A DNA stretch of 64,000 nucleotides from Salinibacterium sp. dk2585. Its GTDB lineage: Bacteria > Actinomycetota > Actinomycetes > Actinomycetales > Microbacteriaceae. The notes below the pieces were generated by a model, which saw only the letters and a list, made by a program, of their open reading frames with translations, searched no databases and was not told the origin of the DNA. Where the stretch lies: assembly GCF_008001035.1 (NCBI RefSeq), contig NZ_CP042856.1:124001-188000 (forward strand), written 5' to 3'. The first letter of the stretch is position 1. Each line of letters starts with the position of its first letter. Below, in pieces: positions 51,063 through 60,454 of this stretch. The position numbers and the translations under genes were made by a program.

Positions 51063-53219
51063 ATGGCCAACATGCAGGGGGCTCCGGCCACCGACGAGGA
51101 GCAGAAGTCCGCGCTCGAGCAGTACGGCGTCGACCTCACCGAGATCGCGCGCACGGGCAAGCTCGACCCTGTCATCGGTCGTGACGCCGAGATTCGCCGC
51201 GTGAGTCAGGTGCTCACCCGGCGCACCAAGAACAACCCCGTGCTCATTGGAGAGCCGGGCGTCGGCAAGACCGCGGTCGTGGAAGGCCTCGCGCAGCGCA
51301 TCGTCGCGGGGGACGTGGCCGATTCCCTCAAGGGCAAGCGCCTCGTCTCGATCGACCTCGCGGCGCTCGTTGCGGGTGCCAAGTACCGCGGAGAGTTCGA
51401 GGAGCGTCTCAAGGCCGTGCTCAAGGAGATCAACGACTCCGACGGCCAGGTCATCACCTTCATTGACGAACTGCACACCCTCATGGGCGCCGGCGGCGGT
51501 GACGGCTCGGTCGCGGCGTCCAACATGCTCAAGCCCATGCTCGCCCGCGGGGAACTGCGCCTCATCGGCGCCACGACACTCAACGAGTACCGCGAATACA
51601 TCGAGAAGGATGCCGCGCTCGAGCGCCGCTTCCAGCAGGTGTACGTCGGCGAGCCCTCGGTCGAAGACACCGTCGCCATTCTCCGCGGACTCAAGGATCG
51701 CTACGAGGCCCACCACCGGGTCGCGATCGCCGACAACGCCCTCGTCGCCGCGGCGACCCTCAGCAACCGCTACATCACGGGGCGCCAACTGCCCGACAAG
51801 GCGATTGACCTCATCGATGAGGCGGCAAGCCGCTTGAAGATGGAGATCGACTCCTCGCCCGTCGAGATCGACGAGCTCAAGCGCGCGGTGGACAGGATGC
51901 GCATCGAGGAACTGGCGCTCAAGAAGGAGAAAGACCCCGCGTCCAAGGCGCGGCTGGAGAAGCTCCGCGAGGACATGGCCGAGAAGCAACAGACCCTGGG
52001 CGAGCTCGAGGCGCGGTGGCGCAACGAGAAGTCCGCGCTGCAGGATGTCGGTGAACTCAAGAATCAGCTCAGCGACGCCCGCATCAGGCTCGACCTGGCC
52101 ATGCGCGAGGGCGACTACCAGTCGGCGTCCAAGCTCAACTACGAGGTGATCCCGCGCATCGAGCAGAGCATCGCGGAGGCCGAGCACGCCGAGGTCGATG
52201 GCGAGCGCATGGTCAATGACCAGGTCACCGACAGCGACATCGCGGCCGTCGTCGCCGCCTGGACGGGCATCCCCGTCGGCCGTCTCATGCAGGGCGAGAC
52301 CGAGAAGCTGCTGCATCTCGAGGCGGAGCTGGGCAAGCGCCTGGTGGGCCAGAAGAAGGCGGTCGGAGCGGTGTCGGATGCCGTCCGTCGCTCGCGCGCC
52401 GGAATCGCCGACGAGAGCCGGCCCACGGGCTCGTTCCTGTTCCTCGGCCCGACGGGCGTCGGCAAGACAGAACTCGCGCGAGCCCTCGCGGAGTTCCTCT
52501 TCGACGACGAGAAGGCCATGGTGCGCATTGACATGAGTGAGTACGGGGAGAAGTTCTCCGTCTCACGACTCGTCGGCGCCCCTCCCGGCTACATCGGCTA
52601 CGAGCAGGGCGGCCAACTCACGGAGGCCGTTCGCCGGCGCCCGTACTCGGTCATCCTGCTCGACGAGGTTGAGAAGGCGCACCCCGAGGTCTTCGACGTG
52701 CTGCTGCAGGTGCTCGACGACGGGCGTCTCACGGACGGGCAGGGTCGCACGGTCGACTTCCGCAACACCATCCTGATTCTCACCTCCAACCTCGGCAGCA
52801 ACTTCTTGATGGACGCCACCATGACGCCCGAGATGCGGGAAGAGGCCGTCATGCTGGCGGTGCGGCAGACCTTCAAGCCCGAGTTCATCAACCGCCTCGA
52901 CGACATCGTCATCTTCTCGCCGCTCTCCCGCGAAGACCTCGCGGCGATCGTGGAGCTGTACATCGATCGTCTGGCCCGCCGGCTCTCCGAGCGGCGACTC
53001 GAGCTCGGAGTCACGCCGGATGCCCGCGCCTGGCTTGCGGAGCGCGGCTACGACCCGATGTACGGAGCGCGCCCGCTGCGCAGGCTCATGCAGAAGGAGA
53101 TCGACGACCGGCTCGCGATGGCGATCCTCGGCGGCATGATCAAGGACGGCGACACCGTGCTCGTGTCGCTCAACCGCGAGGGCGACGCCCTCGAGGTGAG
53201 CCGCGCCGAGATGGAGTAG
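51063..53219 (+). CDS. clpB: ATP-dependent disaggregase ClpB, lacking the N-domain
   Basis: This 718-residue AAA+ chaperone has two nucleotide-binding domains. Walker A sequences are GEPGVGKT (residues 63-70) and GPTGVGKT (462-469), with pore loop [13 protein letters not shown] in the first and GYIGYEQGG in the second. A coiled-coil middle domain lies at about residues 290-390. It begins just before the first ATPase domain ([21 protein letters not shown]), so the usual Clp N-terminal domain of about 150 residues is absent. The ATG at 51063 follows the HAIR; coding upstream belongs to another gene. It works with DnaK to dissolve aggregates. Confidence 0.95.
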   Translation: MANMQGAPATDEEQKSALEQYGVDLTEIARTGKLDPVIGRDAEIRRVSQVLTRRTKNNPVLIGEPGVGKTAVVEGLAQRIVAGDVADSLKGKRLVSIDLAALVAGAKYRGEFEERLKAVLKEINDSDGQVITFIDELHTLMGAGGGDGSVAASNMLKPMLARGELRLIGATTLNEYREYIEKDAALERRFQQVYVGEPSVEDTVAILRGLKDRYEAHHRVAIADNALVAAATLSNRYITGRQLPDKAIDLIDEAASRLKMEIDSSPVEIDELKRAVDRMRIEELALKKEKDPASKARLEKLREDMAEKQQTLGELEARWRNEKSALQDVGELKNQLSDARIRLDLAMREGDYQSASKLNYEVIPRIEQSIAEAEHAEVDGERMVNDQVTDSDIAAVVAAWTGIPVGRLMQGETEKLLHLEAELGKRLVGQKKAVGAVSDAVRRSRAGIADESRPTGSFLFLGPTGVGKTELARALAEFLFDDEKAMVRIDMSEYGEKFSVSRLVGAPPGYIGYEQGGQLTEAVRRRPYSVILLDEVEKAHPEVFDVLLQVLDDGRLTDGQGRTVDFRNTILILTSNLGSNFLMDATMTPEMREEAVMLAVRQTFKPEFINRLDDIVIFSPLSREDLAAIVELYIDRLARRLSERRLELGVTPDARAWLAERGYDPMYGARPLRRLMQKEIDDRLAMAILGGMIKDGDTVLVSLNREGDALEVSRAEME

Positions 53220-53259
53220 CGCGGCACACGCCTGGCACAGCGGGGCCTTTCCCGGGTGC

Positions 53260-53345
53260 GCGGTTTCTGATGCACTTGTGGGGCGACGCGCCGATTGTGA
53301 ACGCGGCTCTCCCGAGCGTCGGCCCACAAGTGCATCAAGAACCGC
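53260..53345. terminator. Long bidirectional hairpin between clpB and the acyl-CoA ligase
   Basis: Two 23-base arms, 53260-53282 and 53323-53345, pair with only two mismatches. Inner CGACGC/GCGTCG extends the stem. The outer part spells GATGCACTTGTGGG against CCCACAAGTGCATC. It lies between convergent genes, and the distal arm includes part of the shared terminator region. Confidence 0.7.
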
Positions 53346-53353
53346 AGGCGGAG

Positions 53354-55048
53354 TCAGCGCAAATCGAGCAGCTGCTGCTTCACCTCGCGCCGCAGCACCT
53401 TTCCGATCATGGAACGCGGCAACTCGTCGACCGCGACGACGATGCGCGGCACCTTGTAGGCGGTGAGGAGGTGCCGGCAGTGCTCGCGCACGCTGGCCAC
53501 GTCGAGGGACGCCCCGGGTGCGAGCACGACCGCGGCCGCGACATCCTCACCCCCGCTCTTCGACGGGATGCCGACGGCTGCGGCCTCGGCGATCGATGGG
53601 TGCGAGAGCAGCGCCTCCTCAACCTCGGAGGGTGCGACGTTGAAGCCCCCCGTGATGATGAGTTCCTTCATCCGGTCGACGATCGTGATGTAGCCGTCGT
53701 CGGAGACGCTCACGATGTCGCCCGTGCGCAGCCAGCCGCCGGGGAGCAGCACGGCGCGGGTCTCGTCTGGCTTGCGCCAGTAGCCTTTGAAGACCTGCGG
53801 GCCGCGCACCAGCAGCTCGCCTCCCGTGACATCCGTCGCCGGGTCGTCGGGGTCGACCACCCGGATCTCCGTCGAGGGGAACGGTACCCCTACCGTGCCG
53901 GGGCGCCGCGTCGGCCCCATGGGGTTACCGGCCGCAACGGGTGAGGTTTCGGTCATGCCGTAGCCCTCGATCAGCAGGCCCCCGGTCGCCTTCTCCCACT
54001 TCTCGACCGTCTCGATGGGCAGGTTCATGGCGCCGGAGATGGCGAAGCGGATGCCGCGCAGGCTCACCCTCTTCTTCGCCGCCGCGTCAGCCAGCCGAGC
54101 GTAGATGGGTGGCACGGCGGGCAAGAAGGTCGCGGGCGTGCGCTTCATGGCGTCGAGCACGAGCTTCTCGTCGAACTTGGGGAACAGCACGAGCCGCGCC
54201 CCGATGCTCATCGCGAAGGTCAGGCAGAGCGTCAGCCCGTAGGCGTGGAACATGGGCAGCACCCCGTAGACGACCTCGCGCCCCGGCTTCAGGCCCTGCA
54301 CCCACGCCTCGCCCTGCATGGCGTTGACCCGAAGGTTCGCGTGGGTCAGCACGGCGCCCTTGGGGGTGCCGGTGGTTCCGCTCGTGTACTGCAGCACGGC
54401 GGTGTCGGTGAGTGACGGTGCCGGATGCGAGCGGCGCAGCGGGCGGGCATCCGTCAGTGTCGTCCATGCCACGGTGCCGGGTGCGGCCTTGCCGACCGTG
54501 AGGGCCTCGCGCGACCTGCGGGCGGCGGGAAGGGGAAGCCGGAGGGCGAAGCGGGTCTTGCGGGGCATTGCCCGCGTGATGTCGACCGAGACGACGTGCT
54601 CGACCCCCATGTCCTTGGGAAAGTCGACGACGGATGCCGCGACCCTGTCCCACACGATCGCGACGGTTGCGCCGTGGTCCTCGAACTGGTGGCGCAGCTC
54701 CCGCTGGGTGTAGAGCGGGTTGTGTTCTACGACGATGGCCCCGAGGCGCAGGACGGCGTAGAACGCGACGATGTGCTGGGGGCAGTTTGGCAGCACGATG
54801 GCGACGCGGTCGCCCTTCTCCACGCCGAGCTTGCGCAGGCCGTTCGCGACGCGCTCGACCTGCTCGCCGAGTTCCCGATAGCTCATGCTCGCGCCGAAGA
54901 AGTCGAGGGCGGGCCGCCGGCCGTACCGCTTGATTGTGGCGGCGAGCATCTCGACGAGGGTCTGGCTCGGTGCCGCGACGTCGTGCGGCACGCCCTTCGC
55001 GTATGAGGCCAGCCAGGGGCGGGCAGAGAGATCAGTCATCGTGCTCAT
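53354..55048 (-). CDS. Long-chain fatty-acid-CoA ligase
   Basis: This 564-residue ANL-superfamily adenylating enzyme has the P-loop-like YTSGTTGTPKGA, the fatty-acid ligase core GYGMTETSPVA, the hinge DRMKELIITGGFN and the C-terminal SMIGKVLRREV lysine. It activates fatty acids to acyl-CoA. The start ATG has GGAG six bases ahead; the reading frame runs far upstream on this strand, but over the OatA-like gene, so a longer product is rejected. It is convergent with clpB. Confidence 0.93.
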   Translation of the reverse strand: MSTMTDLSARPWLASYAKGVPHDVAAPSQTLVEMLAATIKRYGRRPALDFFGASMSYRELGEQVERVANGLRKLGVEKGDRVAIVLPNCPQHIVAFYAVLRLGAIVVEHNPLYTQRELRHQFEDHGATVAIVWDRVAASVVDFPKDMGVEHVVSVDITRAMPRKTRFALRLPLPAARRSREALTVGKAAPGTVAWTTLTDARPLRRSHPAPSLTDTAVLQYTSGTTGTPKGAVLTHANLRVNAMQGEAWVQGLKPGREVVYGVLPMFHAYGLTLCLTFAMSIGARLVLFPKFDEKLVLDAMKRTPATFLPAVPPIYARLADAAAKKRVSLRGIRFAISGAMNLPIETVEKWEKATGGLLIEGYGMTETSPVAAGNPMGPTRRPGTVGVPFPSTEIRVVDPDDPATDVTGGELLVRGPQVFKGYWRKPDETRAVLLPGGWLRTGDIVSVSDDGYITIVDRMKELIITGGFNVAPSEVEEALLSHPSIAEAAAVGIPSKSGGEDVAAAVVLAPGASLDVASVREHCRHLLTAYKVPRIVVAVDELPRSMIGKVLRREVKQQLLDLR

Positions 55049-55156
55049 TGTGCTCCGGCCTGCCGCCGGGTTGTCTGGGAAAGCAGTCCCAATGCGCCCC
55101 AGACACTCGCTTCCCGGGGGCGTCCGGCGTCCCAGCCGCTGGTACTCTGGCCCACG

Positions 55157-57211
55157 ATGAGCCACGCACTCGCCGAACGCCGGCGCCAACGACCCGCGCC
55201 CGCTAAGCACTTCGAGGCACATATCCAGGGCTTGCGCGCGGTCGCGGTGCTGCTGGTGGTGCTGTTCCACTTCTGGCCGGGGCGCCTCTCGGGCGGCTAC
55301 ATCGGTGTCGACATCTTCTTTGTCATCTCGGGCTTCCTCATCACGGCGCACCTCGTCCGCGAGTTGACGAACACGGGCCGCATCAGCCTGCCGCAGTTCT
55401 GGGCGAGGCGCGCTCGCCGACTGCTGCCAGCATCCATCGCCGTGCTCGTCTTCTGCTCGGTCGCGACGCTGCTGTGGCTGCCGCTCAGTGGCCTCGGCGA
55501 TACGGTGCGCGAGATCCTCGCGAGCACCTTCTACTTCGAGAACTGGATGCTCGCGGCCGACTCGGTCGACTACCTCGCCGCCTCCAACAATGCGACCATG
55601 GCGCAGCACTACTGGACCCTCTCGCTCGAGGAACAGTTCTACGTGCTGTGGCCGCTCCTCCTCCTGCTCGGCGTCGGCGCGGGGGCCAAGTTCTTCGCGC
55701 GCGGCCAGCGCGCCGCCCTCATCGGCACGATCGTCATCATCACGGTGCTGTCGCTCGTCTTCTCCGTCGTCTACACGGCGCTCGAGCCGGCGCCCGCCTA
55801 CTTCGTCACCTTCACGCGCATGTGGGAGTTCGGCGTCGGCGCGATGCTGGCCCTCCTGCCGACCCTGCGACCGCGCAGCGCCTGGGCCAACGTTGTGCTC
55901 GGCTACGGTGGCCTCTTCGCGATCCTCCTGGCGGGCTACTTCTACGATGCGACGACGCCCTTCCCTGGCTACATGGCACTCGTGCCCGTGCTGGGCGCGG
56001 CCGCCGTGATCGTCGCCGGTCGTTCCGAGCGCTGGTGGGAGGCGGGTAGCATCCTGAGCCTGCGCCCCGCCCGCTTCATCGGTGACATCTCGTACTCGCT
56101 CTACCTCTGGCACTGGCCGCTCATCGTCATCGCGCCCTACGTGCCCGGCTGGGGTCTCAGCACGGCGCACCGCCTGACCCTCTTCGTGCTCTGCTTCGTG
56201 CTCGCCTGGCTCACCAAGAAGTTCGTGGAGGATCCGGGCCGCCAGTGGCGCTTCCTCACGAGCCGCCGCCCGCGCGTCACGGCCGCCTTCGCCGTCATCC
56301 TCATGGCGATCTCCGCCGCCTTCGCGGGGGTCGCCTACATGGTCAACCAGCCCAAGTACGAGGCCGCGGCAGCCGAACTCGAGACGATCCGGGAGGACTT
56401 CCCCGAGTGCTTCGGTGCCCTTTCGCTCGACGGCTGCGAAAACCCCGAACTGGCCGGCATGATCGTGCCGAGTCCCGGCTTCGGCAACGCCGACTCCCCC
56501 GAACACGAGGACTGCTTCGTGCAGCTCAACAACTCCGAGCTCGTCGCGTGTGAGTTCGGCAGTGACAAGGCGGATGCCCCGCGCATCGCCCTCATCGGCG
56601 ACAGCCACGCCTACCAGTACATCGAGGCGATGATCCAACTCGCCGACGAGCGCGGCTGGGCACTCACGACCTACCTCAAGGGTGCCTGCCCCTGGAATGC
56701 GGCCGAGGTGGGCGGACCGAGCGCCGCCTTCACGGCCTCCTGTGCCGCGTGGAAGCAGAACCTCAAGGACGAACTCGAGTCAGGGGAGCCCTTCGACGCG
56801 ATCTTCACCGCGGCGCTCGCGACGACCCCCTACCCGGGATCCGATGCGGATGCCCAGGCCGCCGGCTTCACGGAGGCCTGGGGCTGGGCCGGCGACACCC
56901 CCATCGTCACGATCGTCGACAACCCAGACCTCGCCGACGACCCCAACAAGTGCCTGCGCCAGAACGACGCCTCAGCCTGCACCGAGCCGCGCGACAGCGT
57001 GCTGGTCGAGCGCGACCCCATCGCGCTAGCCGGTGCCGAGGCATCCGAACTCCTCGACTTCACCGAGCTCTACTGCGACGAGGAGGAGTGCTTCCCGGTC
57101 GTGAGCGGGGCCAACGTCTACCGCGACCAGGACCACCTCACCGTGACCTGGACGCTCAGCATGCGCGACCAAATCGGCGACGCGATCGAGCGAGCGCTCG
57201 ACTCGCGCTGA
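55157..57211 (+). CDS. OatA-like membrane O-acyltransferase with SGNH domain
   Basis: This 684-residue protein has an N-terminal acyltransferase-3 domain of about ten helices (VVLFHFWPGRLSGGYIGVDI with the conserved His, then FFVISGFLIT). A C-terminal extracytoplasmic SGNH hydrolase-like domain follows, with ALIGDSHAYQY (Ser) and DQDHLTV (catalytic Asp/His). Cysteines in the domain could form disulfides. The family O-acetylates peptidoglycan, lipopolysaccharide or other surface glycans. The substrate cannot be chosen from sequence. The CorA gene starts 20 bases later. Confidence 0.9.
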   Translation: MSHALAERRRQRPAPAKHFEAHIQGLRAVAVLLVVLFHFWPGRLSGGYIGVDIFFVISGFLITAHLVRELTNTGRISLPQFWARRARRLLPASIAVLVFCSVATLLWLPLSGLGDTVREILASTFYFENWMLAADSVDYLAASNNATMAQHYWTLSLEEQFYVLWPLLLLLGVGAGAKFFARGQRAALIGTIVIITVLSLVFSVVYTALEPAPAYFVTFTRMWEFGVGAMLALLPTLRPRSAWANVVLGYGGLFAILLAGYFYDATTPFPGYMALVPVLGAAAVIVAGRSERWWEAGSILSLRPARFIGDISYSLYLWHWPLIVIAPYVPGWGLSTAHRLTLFVLCFVLAWLTKKFVEDPGRQWRFLTSRRPRVTAAFAVILMAISAAFAGVAYMVNQPKYEAAAAELETIREDFPECFGALSLDGCENPELAGMIVPSPGFGNADSPEHEDCFVQLNNSELVACEFGSDKADAPRIALIGDSHAYQYIEAMIQLADERGWALTTYLKGACPWNAAEVGGPSAAFTASCAAWKQNLKDELESGEPFDAIFTAALATTPYPGSDADAQAAGFTEAWGWAGDTPIVTIVDNPDLADDPNKCLRQNDASACTEPRDSVLVERDPIALAGAEASELLDFTELYCDEEECFPVVSGANVYRDQDHLTVTWTLSMRDQIGDAIERALDSR

Positions 57212-57231
57212 CCGCGCCGAACGGAGCAACG

Positions 57232-58290
57232 ATGACCATCGTCGACAACGCGATCTACGTCGCGGGCGCACGAGTGGCGAGCCCCAAGACACTCGATGAG
57301 ACATTCGAGCTGCTGCGCCGGGGTGACGCCATGGCATGGATCGGGCTGTACCGGCCAGACCCGGCAGAACTTCATGCCGTGGCGTCGGAGTTCGATCTCC
57401 ACCCCCTCGCGATCGAAGACGCACTGAAGGGCCATCAGCGACCCAAGCTTGAACGATTCGGCGACACCCTCTTCGTCGTGCTCCGTCCAGGCCGCTACAT
57501 CGATGCCGACGAGGTCGTCGAGTTCGGGGAGGTGCACCTCTTCATCGGGCCCCAGTTCGTCGTCACCGTGCGGCACGCCGAGAACCCCGACATTGGACGC
57601 GTACGACGTCGGCTCGAGTCATCGCCGGAGTTGCTCGCCCTTGGCCCCGATGCCGTGCTCTACGCGGTGCTCGATGAGGTCGTGGATGCCTACGCCCCGG
57701 TCGTCGCCGGGCTCGAGAACGACATTGATGAAATTGAGGACCAGCTCTTCGGCGGCGACCAGTCGGTGTCGCGGCGCATCTACGAGCTGCACCGCGAGGT
57801 GATCTCCTTCCAACGGGCGACGGCGCCGCTGTCTGGCATGCTCGACGCCCTCCTGCGCGGCGCCGACAAATACGACCTCCACATCGAGGTGCAGCGTTCG
57901 CTGCGTGACGTGCACGACCACGTGATTCGGCTCACCGAGCGCGCGGACGCCTTTCGCGCCCTCCTCGAGAATGCGCTGACCGTGCACTCCACCCTCGTGA
58001 CGCAGCAGCAGAACGACGAGATGCGCCGGCTTTCCGAAGCGAGCCTCGCCCAGAACGAGGAGACGAGGCGACTCTCCGAGACCGCCCTCGCCCAGAACGA
58101 GGGCGTCAAGAAGATCTCAGCCTGGGCCGCGATCCTCTTCGCCCCCACCCTCATCGGCACCATCTACGGCATGAACTTCGAGCACATGCCCGAACTCGCC
58201 TGGCCAATCGGCTACCCGCTCGCGCTCCTCGGAATGGTCGCGGGCAGCGTCATCCTCTACACGGTGTTCAAACGCAGGCACTGGCTCTAG
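57232..58290 (+). CDS. corA: CorA-family magnesium/cobalt transporter
   Basis: This 352-residue channel has a large cytoplasmic N-domain, a long stalk helix and two C-terminal membrane helices. The gate motif YGMNFEHMPEL (GMN) lies between them, as in pentameric CorA proteins. A 13-residue unit in the stalk, RRLSEASLAQNEE, is repeated at once as RRLSETALAQNEG, a tandem duplication preserving helix phase. Its stop codon TAG shares CTAG with the TAG of the convergent threonine aldolase gene. Mg2+ uptake is most likely; other divalent cations are possible. Confidence 0.93.
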   Translation: MTIVDNAIYVAGARVASPKTLDETFELLRRGDAMAWIGLYRPDPAELHAVASEFDLHPLAIEDALKGHQRPKLERFGDTLFVVLRPGRYIDADEVVEFGEVHLFIGPQFVVTVRHAENPDIGRVRRRLESSPELLALGPDAVLYAVLDEVVDAYAPVVAGLENDIDEIEDQLFGGDQSVSRRIYELHREVISFQRATAPLSGMLDALLRGADKYDLHIEVQRSLRDVHDHVIRLTERADAFRALLENALTVHSTLVTQQQNDEMRRLSEASLAQNEETRRLSETALAQNEGVKKISAWAAILFAPTLIGTIYGMNFEHMPELAWPIGYPLALLGMVAGSVILYTVFKRRHWL

Positions 58291-59327
58291 AGGTCGAAGG
58301 CCGAGCGGATGTCGCGCGCGAAGGCGTCGACGTCGGCCTCCGTCGTGTCCCACGAGGTCATCCAGCGCACCTCGCCGCGGGCGGCATCCCAGTCGTAGAA
58401 GTGGTGCGTCTCGCGGAGGCGAGCCGCGGCATCCGTCGGCACGACCGCGAAGAGGGCGTTCGCGTCGATCGCCTGCGTGAATTCGACGACGCCCTCGAGC
58501 TGCTCGCGAAGCCGCGCCGCCATCGCGTTGGCGTGCTGCGCCGAACGCAGCCAGAGGTCGCCCTCCAGCAGCGCGATGAGCTGCGCCGACACGAAGCGCA
58601 TTTTCGACGGCAACTGCATCGTGTACTTGCGGATGTAGGGGATGCCGACGGATGCCTCGGGGCTCAGCACGACGACGGCTTCGCCGAACAGCAAGCCATT
58701 CTTGGTGCCGCCGAAGCTCACGACGTCGACGCCGGCATCCGTCGTCAGCGCGCGGAGGGGAACGTCGAGGGATGCCGCGGCGTTCGCGAGGCGCGCCCCG
58801 TCGAGGTGCACACGCATCCCGAGCGAGTGGGCGTGCTCGCAGACGGCGCGGAGCTCCTCTGGCGTGTAGACGGTGCCGAGTTCGGTCGACTGCGTGACGC
58901 TCACCACGAGCGGCTGGGCGCGGTGCTCGTCGCCGCGGCCGCCCGCCTGCCGGTCGATCAGCTCCGGGGTGAGCTTGCCGTCGGGAGTGTCGACCGTGAG
59001 GAGCTTGATGCCCGAGACGCGCTCTGGGGCACCGTTCTCGTCGGTGTTGACGTGCGCCGTGCCCGCTGTGATGACGGCACCCCAGCGGGGAAGCATGCTC
59101 GTGAGCGCGACCACATTGGCACCCGTGCCGTTGAAGACGGGGAACGCCTCGGCAGTGTCGCCGAAGTGGCGGCGCACGACGTCCTGCAGGTGCGCGGTGT
59201 AGGCATCCGCCCCGTAGGAACTCTCGTGGCCGCCATTCGCCTCCGCGATCGCGGCGAGCAACTCGGGATGCACCCCCGCGTAGTTGTCGCTGGCAAAGTG
59301 ACGCTGCTCAGGGTCGTGGAGTCGCAT
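58287..59327 (-). CDS. Low-specificity L-threonine aldolase-like PLP enzyme
   Basis: This 346-residue fold-type I PLP enzyme resembles beta-eliminating lyases/threonine aldolases. It has FASDNYAGVHPELLAAI at the start, VHLDGARLANAAASLD (Asp and Arg near the cofactor) and VDVVSFGGTKNGLLFGEAVV with the Schiff-base lysine in GGTKNG. It cleaves threonine to glycine and acetaldehyde. It is convergent and overlapping with corA by four bases. It is likely monocistronic. Confidence 0.9.
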   Translation of the reverse strand: MRLHDPEQRHFASDNYAGVHPELLAAIAEANGGHESSYGADAYTAHLQDVVRRHFGDTAEAFPVFNGTGANVVALTSMLPRWGAVITAGTAHVNTDENGAPERVSGIKLLTVDTPDGKLTPELIDRQAGGRGDEHRAQPLVVSVTQSTELGTVYTPEELRAVCEHAHSLGMRVHLDGARLANAAASLDVPLRALTTDAGVDVVSFGGTKNGLLFGEAVVVLSPEASVGIPYIRKYTMQLPSKMRFVSAQLIALLEGDLWLRSAQHANAMAARLREQLEGVVEFTQAIDANALFAVVPTDAAARLRETHHFYDWDAARGEVRWMTSWDTTEADVDAFARDIRSAFDL

Positions 59328-59344
59328 CCCTCAAGTCTCGCAGG

Positions 59345-60454
59345 TCAGCCCTTCAGCGCCTCCTTGAGCTTCACCCGCGAGCCCATGCGCAGCAGCCCGT
59401 TCTCGTAGATCCGCGCGCCCAGCATGATGATGAGGGCGGTCGCGCCGAGGAGGATCACGAGCGACAGCAGCGGCTCCCACCACTCGGTCGAGCCCATGAA
59501 CACACGCATGGGCATGCCGACGGGCGCCGAGAAGGGCACGTACGACATGATGCCGAGCACGAGCGGGTTGTCGTTGAAGAAGATGACCAGGAAGTACGGG
59601 ATCATCACGAGGTAGACGAGCGGGGCCGTCGTGACACCCATGTCCTCCTGCCGCGAGACGAGTGCGGCCGCCGCGGCGAACATTGCTGCGAGCAGCACGA
59701 AGCCGAAGAGGAAGAACACGATGAACCACACGAGTGAGGGCCCCACCTCGGCGAGCAGGATGTCTTGGCCGGAGGCGAGCATCCCGATACCGGCGGCGAC
59801 GGCGATCAGCACGATCTGGCCGAGCGCGAGGATGCTGTTGCCGATGACCTTGCCCGCGAGGAGTGCCTTCGGCGAGACGGTTGCCAGCAGGATCTCGACA
59901 ATGCGGGTCTGTTTCTCCTCCACGACACTCTGGGCGATGGCCATGCCGAAGGTCATGGCGGAGCTGAGGAACACGAAGCCGAATGCAAAGGCGACGAGGT
60001 AGAGCAGGAAACCGTCGGGCCCCTCGCTCTCCTCGAGCAGCACGACCTCTGGCGTGACGCTGAGCAGTTGCAGCACGTCGCCGGGCGCCTCCGTGAGCGC
60101 GAGCACCTCGACGCCGGTGGGGGCGTCGGCGGGGATCACTGCCGCCTCGACCTCCTCATCGCGCAACAGTTGCTCGGCTTCGGCGCGCGACTCCACCTCG
60201 GTGACATCCAGCGCTCCGGACGCCTCGGCCACGGCAACGCCCTGACCCACCGCCGCGACCCGGGTCAGCGACGGATTGGCGCCCATGACGCCGCCGACGA
60301 CGACGGCCGCGACGACGCCGAGCACGAGGATCACCGTGCTGATGAGGAATGCCTTGCTGCGCAGTCGCATCCGGATCTCCCGGTCGGCGATCAGCCAGGT
60401 GGCGCTCGCGATGCCGAGGGGGCGGATGTCGCGGTCTGGGGTGGTCGCGGTCAC
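59345..60454 (-). CDS. ABC-2 type exporter permease, NatB-like
   Basis: This 369-residue membrane protein has one N-terminal helix, an external loop of about 140 residues and a C-terminal block of five helices. The block holds the ABC-2 pattern VVEEKQTRIVEILLATVSPKALLAGK. It resembles NatB-type sodium or drug exporter permeases. Its GTG/ATG start overlaps the end of the ATPase gene upstream by four bases, so the two form one transporter. The exported substrate is unknown. Confidence 0.9.
   Translation of the reverse strand: MTATTPDRDIRPLGIASATWLIADREIRMRLRSKAFLISTVILVLGVVAAVVVGGVMGANPSLTRVAAVGQGVAVAEASGALDVTEVESRAEAEQLLRDEEVEAAVIPADAPTGVEVLALTEAPGDVLQLLSVTPEVVLLEESEGPDGFLLYLVAFAFGFVFLSSAMTFGMAIAQSVVEEKQTRIVEILLATVSPKALLAGKVIGNSILALGQIVLIAVAAGIGMLASGQDILLAEVGPSLVWFIVFFLFGFVLLAAMFAAAAALVSRQEDMGVTTAPLVYLVMIPYFLVIFFNDNPLVLGIMSYVPFSAPVGMPMRVFMGSTEWWEPLLSLVILLGATALIIMLGARIYENGLLRMGSRVKLKEALKG

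Noticed and set aside
53354-56638. A very long open frame on the minus strand continuing upstream of the acyl-CoA ligase
   Set aside because: It runs across the OatA-like gene, which has clear domains in the other direction. The ligase start at 55048 has a ribosome-binding site and family-typical beginning.
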